Below, piece by piece: positions 36,956 to 48,416 of a stretch of DNA of 64,000 bases (position 1 is the first letter of the stretch; the number at the start of each line of letters is the position of its first letter). Both the position numbers and the translations under genes were made by a program. This stretch comes from Hydractinia symbiolongicarpus. Taxonomy: Eukaryota > Cnidaria > Hydrozoa > Anthoathecata > Hydractiniidae. Location of the stretch: assembly GCF_029227915.1 (NCBI RefSeq), contig NC_079882.1, positions 11,346,001-11,410,000 of the forward strand, read 5' to 3'. The notes under the pieces are model-generated. The model was not told where the DNA came from, did no database searches, and saw only the letters and a list, made by a program, of their open reading frames with translations.

Positions 36956-37481
36956 AAAATACTTCGTGTCACTTTTGAATTCGTCGCAAAAGTAAGCCGA
37001 ACTCTTAAACGAGGGCTGACATTTACGACCATGGATTCCCATGTTAGGGCGGGAAATGTTTGCGACCATGATTTTCCTATTTAAAGGGGAGGTATAATTG
37101 TATTTGTTTTAGATATTTGATAAAATTGATGCTACGAATTCGTATTGGTTGTAACCACGAAATTATTTCGCCCTCTCCTTTCTCCGAGACTGTGTAATTT
37201 TAGCCCCCGTTGTAGAGTAAATAATACAATAGAAATACAAAAAAATAATGCAAAAAAAAAATTATAAAAAGAATGCTGTTATTACTTTTCCATAGTGCCA
37301 CTAAGGTCGAATTTCTTTCTTATTTTTAGTGCGCATTAAATTTTAGAAACAAGATAATTTATATCCTCCAATTATGTATTAGAGCAACCCTCTCCAAATA
37401 TATATATATATTTTTGGTCGCACTAAATTGAGAGGAAATGACTACACGATTTTCAAAGAAAACTTTTAAGAATACCTTATT
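35752..37481. other. Non-coding stretch left of the long-armed transposon
   Basis: Apart from the two weak exon candidates at 36622-36678 and 36771-36955, no gene or RNA is supported. GC-rich and AT-rich patches alternate at 36780-37210. Confidence 0.4.
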
Positions 37482-37497
37482 CCATGAAATTAACGAG

Positions 37498-38606
37498 TCA
37501 TGAAATTAACGCGGTTTTTCAAAATTCGCGTTAATGACCGTTAATTAAATGCAGTGTTGTTTTAAGAGCCATTTTCTGTAACAGTCAGGCACTCAGAGGA
37601 AGTAAGGTTTCCAAAATGACTAGATTTTTACTTATGTTAAAGTTACTATGGTTTTAGATATTTTTTGAAAATTTTGTTCGATTTCGGTTATCGGTTAAGA
37701 TTTTATGGCCCATTAAATATTTGCTATTTTTGGGCCTTTTTGGGCCATTTTTAAGGAATTTCTGGGTTCTATGTTTGAAATTATATAAATTATAAAATTA
37801 GTTAGCAGTCACTTTGATTTCATATGGATTCTGTTGTAGTCCATAAGTTCTATGGATCGTGTACCAGTTTTGCAGAATTTTTTTCACATTTAGCTAAAAA
37901 TTATAGCTCAAAACCACCTCTCGGACCTTTTTTCCTAAAAATTGACCAATTTCCCTGCTTTTGAGGCCCAAATTTGGTTACACCTTATACAGCAATGTGG
38001 GAATCTGAATGGCATTGGGTAAAGTGCTTACTTTTGTACAAAGAAAACATTAAACTAAGCATTGAAATCGTATGTGGTTTCCATCAATGACCTTCAAACT
38101 TTCGAAAAAACAGTTTAGGTAACTAGTTCCAGTCCTTTTTTCCAGAATGGGCAACATTTTCAAACTACACAATATTTGAAAATGTTTAATCCAAGGTGAG
38201 TACTTCACAAAAAAAGGAAAAAATCCATGTGATCTATAGTCATGCTAGCTAGATATCATTGCTCAAAACAACCTTAAAATTACAAAAAAATGTTACGAAA
38301 ATGTCATAATTTTGGCATATAGAGCCTTACAAGAAATGCCATATCTTTATTTATAGTTGTTACTAGGAAATGTGTAGCCCCTCTTTTTTTGCAGAAAGAA
38401 AAAAACCATCGTATATAAAGGTGGGATAAAGACTATTGCTCAAAACTACCCTAAGTTTACAAAGGAATTGTTACAGACAAGCTCTAACTTTTCCTTCAAG
38501 AGCTTTAAAAGAAATCTCCATTCATAGCAAAAGTGTGTAACCTAAGATAAAGTAGAAATAACTTTTTGCATTCAATGATCTATACCTAGGCTATAAGCTA
38601 TTTCTT
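37498..38606 (+). repeat. Left inverted arm of the 5.2-kb transposon
   Basis: It matches 41634-42711 in inverse. Sample shared blocks: AAGAGCCATTTTCTGTAA, ATGGATTCTGTTGTAGTCCA, GATCTATACCTAGGCTATA. Differences are scattered substitutions and small indels. Confidence 0.85.
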
Positions 38607-38772
38607 TACACTCCTTAAAAACAGTTAGTAAGCTTCAGGTGTTATCACTGCAATAATAACCAAGTCAATACAATATAATTGTTTACTTACAAATTATATT
38701 ATATTTTGTAAACCATCAAAAAACAACATAAATTTGAAACAACAAAAAAGTAATAAGATAATGTAAGATAAA

Positions 38773-41236
38773 CTAATTAATAAATCCTGTGCTAGCGTTT
38801 TTGAAATCTTCAGAGGTTAACCAAAAATATCTATTATTCTTTGGAGTTGGTGCTGAAATTTTGCAAATAATATCATCAAGATCGTAGAACCCTTGATCTT
38901 TTGGATTTGGAAAAATAAATGCATTGTTTCCATCGCCCATGGCATAATGCATACAACTTGCTACAATACCCTCATCATCTGCCTAAAATTAAATCAAAGG
39001 TACAATAGCAAAGGTAAAAAAGAAAAGGTAAAAAAAAATTAGAAAAATCATGGTGAATCATTGGATTTTAATCAATGGGCAATTAGCTTATCATCAAAAC
39101 CACGGTACCTCTACAACTTGAGCCGGAAACCAAGTATTCCCAAAGCGCAAAGCTATCCATTCATCAACTTGATATGTATTTTCAAGTTTAAGAAGTACTT
39201 CTTTTGATGTTTGCTGGATGACCTGATTCTGAGCTGTAGCAAGCATTTTATCATCAAAGCCGTTGTCAGTACCTTCAGTCACTGAACTAACATATTCCAA
39301 ACTTCCATCTCTATATTGCCTGGACCACCTTGAAAATAACGACTTTACTTGTTGTGGTGTTACATATTCAGTAACAGACAACTTCTTTCTTACTTCTATG
39401 GCAGCATCTTCTGGACTGACCTTGTGTCCAGATTCTTCTCCAGCCATGAATAATTTCAAAAGAATATCCTTTTGAGAATCTGTAAATCGAAAAGTAGATC
39501 TAACTGGCAAAGACCATCCTTCAATGGCAATACTCGCAAAAGTTAGACTTTTTGTTATGGCACATTGCATGTTAACATTTGCAATCTCTAGATCATTTCC
39601 AAATAAAGGCAAAGATGTCATCGATGACAACTTCATTTTGTCAACATATGATTGTCTCACTAAGTCCATGGAAGAATGGTGTTTCGTGACATGATGATTA
39701 TCTACTATCATGTGCTCTTCGTAGTTCTTGTATGTTGTGAATGTTGCACCACAGCCAGACTCTGGACAAAACAATAACTTACAGAGCTGCCTATCTGCAC
39801 GGGGTTTTGAAAACATCTTTTTTTTACTTTCCCTGCAAGTGCTACTAAATGGTACCTTCACAACTGCGCCTGATGCAACATGCATCTCAGAATAGGCAAC
39901 ATCAACACCTTCACCAACATCAAAATATCTCCAAAAGGTCATTTTATCCTCTTTAAATTCTACAGAATGATAATGGCTAATATTTTTAATTTTCTGACCT
40001 TCCACTTTCACAGATTCTGGGTTAATCTCTATAACACATACTTTTGAATCTTTTAACCCAGAACCATAGTGCAATGCATCATGAATGTCAGACGCTGACA
40101 AAAGATTGTTTCCAGCACCTACATAACTTCTCATCACTAACTTTGCTGCAGCACTTTCACGATCACACTGATCTTTACCACAGGAAGGTTCGTTGTAATC
40201 GTATCGAAGCAGCTTGATCCCCTTCTCTTGACACAACTGATGAAGGCCTTCAATTCAAGGAAGTGTTCACACTTATTATTATCAAGCTTAAGTCGTTTGT
40301 GGACCTGATGCATTGGTAATAACAATGAAGCACTTGAAGATTTCCACCTTCTAGCAGTATCGACCTGGTATTTAGTGCAATCAAATAACTTCATAATATC
40401 TTGTTTTGTGTACTTCTGATGGTTAATCAAAGAGAGTATGACCAATCTACAAAAAATAAATTACCTAGCAAGCCAACTTACTATATAAATACAATTACGT
40501 TTTTATTAAAAAAGCTCCTACAAATTCCTTTCCAGCTAGAGGTGGATTAATTTGACAAGATTAATAACTGTTACAGTCATACCTGCTTTTAGAGTCACTT
40601 GCTTGGTAAATCTTTATGAGTTGGTTAATATTGTCATCATCAGCATCGGAATCTGAAGAACTAATAAAGTCTAATACATTTTCCTCCTGACCTGGAGCAA
40701 CTGCAGCAGCGAAATTAAGCTTTAACAGTTTCTTAGATCTTTTATATTTTTGTTTAATTTTTTTCTTGGTACTGGTAGTGAGAGTTGACACAAATTTTCT
40801 TTTTATTTGGAATTTTATTGGGCTGCCATGTAAGGCATCCATTGCCGTAACATACGAATTATCAATTGGGCAGGTTGACTCAGCCATAATCATCACATCT
40901 GGAGAATATTCTGGATCCTCTTTTTCACTGATGTCGTAGTGATCTGTGTCCTCTCCTGAATTTTCTGTTTTGTTTGACGATGCTGTAAGTTAAGAGTTAC
41001 ACTGTAGTTATTGAAATATATATATTATAAATAACTAATCAAAACTAACTTTAATATACAAAGAAATGATAACATACATGTACAGTATTTGTAATGAGAT
41101 TCACATAGTTTTGAGCCAATTGGTAAGTGAATGCCATCTTCCTCAAGTTTTGCAATCAAGTTTGCTGGTGCAGTCCTTGCAGCTCTAGGTCTTTTGTTAC
41201 TGTGACCAGGATGTTGACAAACCAATGATGGTCTAG
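38773..41236 (-). pseudogene. Transposon-encoded zinc-binding protein, frameshifted
   Basis: Minus-strand exons: 41236-41078, 40982-40583, 40446-39109, 38982-38773 (stop). The first exon has a Cys/His set (VCQHPGHSNKRPR, KLCESHYKYC). Then come an Asp/Ser-rich linker, a mid-region with RYDYNEPSCGKDQCDRESAA, a C2H2-like finger (LLFCPESGCGATFTTYKNYE, H, H), a segment SQKDILLKLFMAGEESGHKV with TPQQVKSLFSRW, and a C-terminal module (DEWIALRFGNTWFPAQVVE joined to ADDEGIVASCMHYAMGDGN). I recall such proteins as abundant and unnamed in cnidarians and molluscs. In the third exon the reading frame changes between about 40240 and 40260, so this copy is broken. A 5' exon with the start codon is not identified. 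No DDE or tyrosine catalytic motif was recognised. Confidence 0.65.
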
Positions 41237-41633
41237 CTAAATAAAAATAATACTTCATCAGAAAATAACTTAGCCAGCAGCAAACTGAAACATGGGTTGA
41301 TGCTATTAAACTTCTATATAATGTATCACAATTGCATAAAGCTTCTAATTATACATACATTCAATTATACTATCCATTAAAACACATGCACATCTTTTTT
41401 CTGTAAATTCTATTTGCATTCTATTAGACATTCTATTATTATTATCACCAATGCAATGATTTCACATTATCAACAATGCAATGGCTTCGCAGATACTTCA
41501 AAATACTTTTTTCTAAAATAGGTAATTTAATTGTTCTCCAAGCTTTATGATCTAAAACTTTTACTGCTATATCCTTGTTATTAATTGTTTGATTTCGAAG
41601 CATCCTATATTTCCTCAGCAGAAGTTCTTTCAA

Positions 41634-42711
41634 GCAATAGCCTATAGCCTAGGTATAGATCAGTAAATGCAAAAAGTTCTTTCTATTTAGGTTACACACT
41701 TCTTGTCAACATCTATGAATAAAAATACAACCTTTCTTTTGAAGCTCTAGAAGGAAAAATTAGAGTTTGTCTGTAACAATTCATTTGTAAACTTAGGGTA
41801 GTTTTGAGCAATAGCCTTTATCCTACCTTTATATACGATGGTTTTTTCTTTCTGCAAAAAAAGAGGGGCTACACATTTCCTAGTAACAACTATAAATAAA
41901 GATATGGCATTTCTTGTAAGGCTCTATATGCCAAAATTATGACATTTTCGTAACATTTTTTTGTAATTTTAAGGTTGTTTTGAGCAATGATATCTAGCTG
42001 GCATGACTAGATCACATGGATTTTTTTCTTTTTTTGTGAAGTACTCACCTTGGATTAAACATTTTCAAATATTGTGTAGTTTAAAAATGTTGCCCATTCT
42101 GGAAAAAAGGACTGGAACTAGTTACCTAAACTGTTTTTTCGGAATTTTTAAGGTCATTGATGGAAACCACATACGATTTCAATGCTTAGTTTAATGTTTT
42201 CTTTGTACAAAAGTAAGCACTTTTCCCAATGCCATTCAGATTCCCACATTGCTGTATAAGCTGTAACCAAATTTGGGCCTCAAAAGCAGGGAAAATTGGT
42301 CAATTTTTAGGAAAAAAGGTCCGAGAGGTGGTTTTGAGCTATAATTTTTAGCTAAATGTGAAAAAAATTCTGCAAAACTGGTACACGATCCATAGAACTT
42401 ATGGACTACAACAGAATCCATATGAAATCAAAGTGACTGCTAACTAATTTTATAATTTATATAATTTCAAACATGGAACCCAGAAATTCCTTAAAAATGG
42501 CCCAAAAAGGCCCAAAAATAGCAAATATTTAATGGGCCATAAAATCTTAACCGATAACCGAAATCGAACAAAATTTTCAAAAAATTCCTAAAACCATAGT
42601 ATCTTTAACATAAGTAAAAATCTAGTAATTTTGGAAACCTCACTTCCTTTCCTTATTGAGTATTGCCTGATTCTTACAGAAAATGGCTCTTAAGGACTGT
42701 TAATTTCATGA
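41634..42711 (-). repeat. Right inverted arm of the 5.2-kb transposon
   Basis: Inverse copy of 37498-38606. The frames of about 60 codons seen inside either arm are shadows of this repeat. Confidence 0.85.
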
Positions 42712-43214
42712 CACGATAATTAAAATACTGTTAACTTGGTAACTTTTTTATAATAAATAAAAGCCAAATAATAATACAATTTTTTTAATTTTTTTTAACT
42801 ATTTTCTTCCCATCGGACGATAGCTTAACGGTGCTCTTTTTAGCCATCTTTTTAAAAATAGATTTTTTATCATCTTCATACTCTGATCCAAGTGAAAAAT
42901 TAACTGAAAGTTTTCTTCCAAAATCTTTAAATTTTTAACATTGTCTTTAAAAACATCGTAAACTTTTATTTCTATTTCCAATTTGTAATAGAGGAGACCG
43001 CTTTATACTATCTGAACCCTGATCGTATATATACCTAAACCTTTTATTACTGTTATGAAAACTTATTTTGTACATTAAAATGGCTGAGTGAAGACAGGCT
43101 CTTTCCAGTGTTTTTCTTTAAACTTATATACTATTACTTTACTCGAGTTGGATCTGTGCCTGTTGTGTCCTGAGCGGAGGTGCGTGAACAACCACCGGAT
43201 AAAAGAGAAAAAAT
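42712..43214. other. Spacer with a short Lys-rich open frame on the minus strand
   Basis: On the minus strand about 42930-42785 reads FSLGSEYEDDKKSIFKKMAK then STVKLSSDGKKIVKKN and a stop. It has protein-like composition and could be a fragment of a LINE ORF1 or a lost exon; no family is certain. Confidence 0.25.
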
Positions 43215-44235
43215 AGGGTTTCTAATTGAATTTCCGCGCCCGAAGGCATAGAAAATTCTTTAAAACCGTCGTTTTTTTTCTTTCGGAGCATTTTTTGAGA
43301 AAAAAACGACCCTGGGATTTCACGTTGCTCCGTTACAGATGTAAACTTCGTACCCAAGCTACTTAACTACTGGGAAGTCTCGTATTGACGTTTCAGGCTA
43401 AAATTGGTATTTGTTTTCGCCAAATTTGGCACAGTTAACAAAAAAGGTATGCTGAACATAATGGTGACATAATAATTTTGATTTTTGTCACCTAAATGTC
43501 ATTTTAGGCCAAAATTGGTCCAAAAATTAGAACTACTTTATTTTGAACAAAATTTGGCACAGTTAACAAATAAAGTATGCTGAACATGATGGTGACATCA
43601 AAATTTTGGTTTTTTGCCACCTTAAATGTCATTTTAGGCCAAAATTGGTCCAAAAATTAAAACTACTTCATTTTCAACAAAAATTGGCAAAGTTAACAAA
43701 AAAAGTATATGCTGAACATAATGGTGACATCAAAATTTTGATTTTTGTCACCTAAATGCCATTATAGGCCAAAATTGGTCCAAAAATTAAAACCACTTCA
43801 TTTTCGGCTAAATCTGGCACAGTTAACAAATTAAGTATGCTGAAAATGATTATGGTACAAAAGTTTGATTTTTTGTCACCTAAATGTCATTTCAGGCCAA
43901 AATTTATCCAAAAATTAAAACTGCTTTATTTTCGACAAAAATTGACACAGTTAATAAAAAAAGTATGCTGAAAATGATGGTCACATCAAAATTTTGATTT
44001 TTTGTCAACTAATGCCGTTTAAGACCATAAACGTTTCAATCGCAAGACTTTCAACCATGAATCGTTTTGTTTGCGTTTGTTGTAAGATATAATGTCACTG
44101 GTGTGCTTTATCTTCAATGCACCAAACCCCTTCGAATGTTTGGCACAATAACACAACGAATTAGCAGGTTTTCCATCAAATATTTTGGTAGCGCGCGGAA
44201 ATTCTTAGAGCCCCCAGGGCTTCTTGTTTATTTTT
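43215..44235 (+). mobile_element. Satellite-bearing transposon, copy A
   Basis: Termini: GAATTTCCGCGCC at 43228-43240 and the inverse GCGCGGAAATTC at 44193-44204. The interior is a tandem array of about five units of 128-130 bp (starts near 43395, 43506, 43636, 43766, 43894), each with AGGCCAAAATTGGTCCAAAA, GGCACAGTTAAC, and GTATGCTGAACATGATGGTG. Homology to copy B (60565-61765) is in inverse orientation and extends past the short termini to about 44235. Copy A lies upstream of the AEN-like gene. Confidence 0.8.
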
Positions 44236-44432
44236 TTATTTTGCAAAATCTTCCTTGCTCACAACTGAACGTGTTTTTTTTATTATTGTTTTTACCGGGG
44301 CCGTTCAAAAATTATTTCACCAGGCTGACTTCATAACACCGCTCTTTTTGGGAGAAATGTGATGGCAGCAGCATTTCTTCAACAGCCATTTGGTATAACT
44401 GCTAGATGTGTGATCTTTGGCCTGTTAATAAG

Positions 44433-47400
44433 ATGCGGAAAGTAAGACAAAATAGAAAGAAAAAAGAAATCTTAAATTCGGAAGGTGAATCTGATGTGGC
44501 ATCAACATGTGGTGACGATGATGGAGGAGAGGGTATGTTTTTAATAGCTATTGTACAGTGAAGGTAAATGTCTAAGACCATGGTAGGCTAATTAGGTCAT
44601 ACCACCTAGTTAGTCAACTCATAGTAGACTAATTAGACCATAACCTAGTTAAGACAACATGAAAATATTTGAAGACTTTTTACACACTCTTAAAAAAAAT
44701 CTAGCTAAGAATTATGTTAAAATGAAATATATAACCTAATTGGTTACACATCGTCTATTTAGCTGACAATAGTAAAATACGCAATAATTTAAGAAAGATT
44801 TTCGACTTTTTCTACATTATGTTTAGAACAACAAAGATTGCCACAGGAGGTTTGAGCCATAAGTTGTCAATGCGCAATGCAAATAAGACAATAATTGGTC
44901 AAAATTTGATGCTAAGTAAACAAATTTGATTCAAATAAATATTGTAGTACAAGACCCAATGATTTTAATATATTTGCAACATTAGTTTTCGTTCGCTTAG
45001 TTAGGCTACAGGTTGCCTAATTGAACTACTTCACATCACCTTACTAAACGACTCGCATAATTAGGCCATGTTGCCTAATTAGGTGTTTACCTTGACTGTG
45101 TAGTGTTTTCCATACACAAGTTTTATAATCAGAAAAATGAAATATATATTAAGAAAAGGTTCAAATATTTTTTTTTTTTGAAAAAATGCAGCCAGTACGA
45201 CACACTGAGATCAAGAAAGTGTGACGTTATTTGTTTACCCAGCGCTTTTACACTTCTACTGAATATCTCTTTTTCCTGTACTTTTTTTTTAAAAAAAATC
45301 TTTATAAATTACATATAGCTGTAATCTGCCCACCTGAGAATAATTCCATGGTCAGAGATTAGAAAAAATTTGATCATGAAAATTTTATCCTCGAAATTAT
45401 TGATACTAATTGGGAACAGGCCCTTGAAATTGAATCTGATGATGTAAATCTCTCCTTTGATAAATTCATCAACAGGGTGGATGGCCTTCTGGATCAGCAT
45501 GTGCCCACAAGGTTATTGACAAGGCGTCAAAAAAAGCATGATTCCAATCCTTGGATCACTAAAGTATCATTAAGTCTATTCAGCAATGTGATCGCCTTTA
45601 TAAATCCCTTATAAAGGCTAAAGATCCTTTGATTAAATCTGCTCTTAATGATTAATATAAGCAGTATCGTAACTTACACGTATCCTTGTGTAGGCGGAGT
45701 AGGAAAATGTTTTATGCTTCCTATTTCAACAATAACCTTGTAAATATTCATAAGGTATGGAAAGGTATCAATTCTATTATATCTACTAAACAATCCAAGC
45801 TATCCTTTCCTAATTGTTTAAACCTTGACAATGCTAATGTGACTGATCCTTCTGTAATATCCAATGCTTTTAATGATTATTTTTCTTCTATTGATGATAC
45901 TACTCGATCCAAGATTCCTTTTTCTTCAAAAATCTTTTCCCAGTTCCTTCATAACAGAAATCCTGCATCTATTTTTCTTTCTCCAACGAACACTGATGAA
46001 TTAACCTCCTGCATTGCATCATTAAACAGCAAAAAAGCATCAGGTCCCTTCAGTATTCCTAGTTCAGTGCTATCTCTTCTGAAATCTGAATTTGCCAAAA
46101 CTATCACTCCTGATTAATCTCTCTTTCTCTTCGGGTGTATTTCCATCCAATTTAAAAATTGCCAAAGTTATTCCTGTTTTTAAAAAAGGGTCCAAACTTG
46201 ATTGTACAAATTATAGACCAATCTCTCTACTATCTAATATTGACAAAATCTTTGAAAAACTGATCTACAAACGTGTATATCAGTTTTTATCACAACACCG
46301 AATTTTGTACTTTCAACAATTTGGATTCAGACAAAAACACTCCACTACACAAGCTCTTCAAAATATATGCCAAAAAATAATGGATGCCCTTGATAATGTC
46401 CAGTTTGCTTGTGGTGTTTTTGTTGATCTCCAGAAGGCCTTTGACACTGTTGATCACGAAATTCTCCTAAAAAAACTTTTTTATTATGGTATCAGAGGAA
46501 CTCCTCTTAATCTGTTTCGTTCTTATTTATCTAGCAGACAACAATTTGTATCATATAATGGAACTGAATCTGAGTACAAACTTATTAGACATGGTGTACC
46601 ACAAGGATCTGTTTTAGGCCTTCTTCTCTTTCTTATTTATATAAATGATTTAAATTGTGCCATAAAATTTTCCATGGTTCATCACTTTGCCAACCTAAAA
46701 TGTTTTGATAAGTCTTTAAAATCTCTTTCTAAAAGAATCAACATGGATCTAAAATTTCTTTTCCAATGGCTCAACGCCACAAAAGTAAAACTGAATATAT
46801 CCTGTTTAAGCACAAGCTTAAACCAACAAACTATAACTTCAAATTATTCATCAACTGCAAGAAACTCTTCCCCAGTAACTGCATTAAGTACCTTGGTATT
46901 CTCTTAGATTCTGTTCTTAACTGGAAATCTCAGATCAATGCGATTGCGGTCAAACTCAAGAGGGCTAATGGAGCTATAGCTAAACTCCGACACCTTGTTC
47001 CACAAATTTTTGGTAGCCATCTTCGTTACTGCAATGAAATTTGGGGCCAACCTGGTCATCACTTTATTGATCGTATTTACTGTTTACAACGTTGTGCAGT
47101 TAAACCACTTTCTTTTGCGCAATGCAGAATGACTTCTACCCCACTTTTCTCTAATCTTAATATTTTAAAACTTGCTGATTTGGTCCACATAAAAAATGTA
47201 ATTTTTCTGTACAATTTATATCACAGAAAACTCCCAGATGCACTTCTTGATACTTACAAAGTTGACTTTTCCCACTCTTACCGGACTCGTGGATCTATTC
47301 TTGGTTTGATAAATCCCCCAATGTGTGTTAACTAAATCCTTTGACTTGAACTCTATTCGAAGTCAGTCCATTTAGTCATGGAATTTTGTACAAAACTCCT

Positions 47401-48416
47401 TTCCTTCAACCCAACTAGTCTCTCTCACCTCTCCTAAACTAACTTCTCTGATCCAGTTCTTTTTCTTAGTGCACTGCTGAGTTTGTCATCATTTATTTTT
47501 CTTTTAATTTGTTACTGCGTTTTGCATATGTTTTTTTTTATTTTTTTTTTTGTTTTTGTATATTAAGGGTGGCCAGCATCTTATCATAGCCACAGGCTAA
47601 TAATGCTGGTCTCCTTACAGTGATAGCCTAACTTTCTTCGTAAATTTGATATTTATTTGACTTTTACCTTATGTATGCTATTACTGTAGAATAAATACTT
47701 CTTCTTCTATTATCCTTTTTATTACAGGATTCTCGGCTAATGGACCCATATAGCAACCTATTCTGTTTGTTTGTTTTATTTTGATTATATGTATGTACTA
47801 TCTCATTATTTCTGTTTATTTTTTTTTTTTAGAAATTAAAGTCTGTCCTGAAAATTTGATTGCACTTGACTGTGAAATGGTTGGGATTGGAAAATCAAGG
47901 AGTAACGCATTAGCGCGATGCAGTGTTGTTGATTACTACGGAAATGTTTTGTACGACCAATATATCAAACCATCGAAATCTATCACAGATTACAGAACGA
48001 AGTGGAGCGGTATATTACCTCAACACATGACGCATGCAATACCTTTTAAAGTTGCTAGGAAGCAAATACTATCCGTCATTAAAGAAAAGATTATTATCGG
48101 ACACTCGTTACATTTTGATTTCAAGATCTTGAAAATTTCTTGCCGCAAGCAGCAAATTCGCGATACATCTAACAGTGTGATGTTAAGAAACATTGCTGGT
48201 TTTCCATTAAATCAAACAGCATCACTTAAGCGCCTTTCCTCTGCTATCCTGGGAAGACAAATTCAAGTTGATACTCACTGTTCTGTTGAAGATTCGGTTG
48301 CTGCCATGGATTTATACCGAACAATTGAACAGGAGTGGGAAAAGAATTTTCAGTGCAAAAAAGAGGCAAAGTATTTGAATGATTTGTTTTGGCCCAAATG
48401 GCTTGATAGTCAATAA
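44433..48416 (+). CDS. AEN: AEN/ISG20-like DEDDh 3'-5' exonuclease (2 exons)
   Basis: Exons 44433-44532 and 47833-48416, phase 1 junction, 227 residues. The family (ISG20, AEN, REXO4, ISG20L2) degrades RNA or DNA from 3' ends with two metal ions. Seen: Exo I LDCEMVG (D46, E48), the family block DYRTKWSGILP at 86-96, Exo II GHSLHFDFK (D129), RDTSN at 143-147, and Exo III HCSVEDSVAAMDLY (H182, D187). All five catalytic positions are present. The N-terminus (MRKVRQNRKKKEIL) is basic and nucleolar-like. Similarity in the WSGI block and length favour AEN or ISG20 over REXO4. The only intron (3.3 kb) is filled by a MITE and a LINE; without them it would be under 0.5 kb. An AATAAA overlaps the stop codon. 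Confidence 0.9.
44555..45099. mobile_element. MITE with repeated CTAATTAGG motif in the AEN intron
   Basis: Left ACAGTGAAGGTAAATGTCTAA matches the inverse of the right end (TTTACCTTGACTGT). GGCTAATTAGG, CCTAGTTAG, CCTAATTGG and GCCTAATTAGG motifs recur near both ends. No frame. Confidence 0.65.
45340..47718 (+). mobile_element. Dead CR1/L2-like LINE in the AEN intron
   Basis: Fragments in three frames spell a non-LTR ORF2 from the endonuclease-RT linker onward: SNPWITK and YKSLIKAKDPLIKS near 45540-45640, then RT motifs KVIPVFKKGSKLDCTNYRPI, FGFRQKHSTTQAL, FVDLQKAFDTVDHEIL and HGVPQGSVLG (46150-46630). The expected F-A-D-D catalytic motif is interrupted: HHFA runs straight into NLKCF near 46690, so the active aspartates are missing. 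Further frameshifts occur near 46110 and 46780. The 3' end is AATAAATACTTCTTCTTCT at about 47690-47711. The element is 5'-truncated and in the same direction as the host gene. Confidence 0.85.

Larger units (their letters stand above)
37482..42711 (-). mobile_element. 5.2-kb DNA transposon with 1.1-kb inverted terminal arms
   Basis: Two arms, 37498-38606 and 41634-42711, are inverted copies of each other; the outermost shared block is TCATGAAATTAAC on the left and GTTAATTTCATGA on the right. Between them lies only a multi-exon protein on the minus strand. The left end carries a second TCCATGAAATTAAC copy at 37482 and a roughly 50-bp insertion relative to the right. The layout of one gene between long inverted repeats is that of an autonomous or formerly autonomous cut-and-paste element. 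The superfamily is not recognised, and no target duplication could be fixed. Confidence 0.75.

Noticed and set aside
37380-37415. (TA)n run as a possible origin or CRISPR-like spacer
   Set aside because: A short simple repeat in a eukaryotic genome; no array structure.
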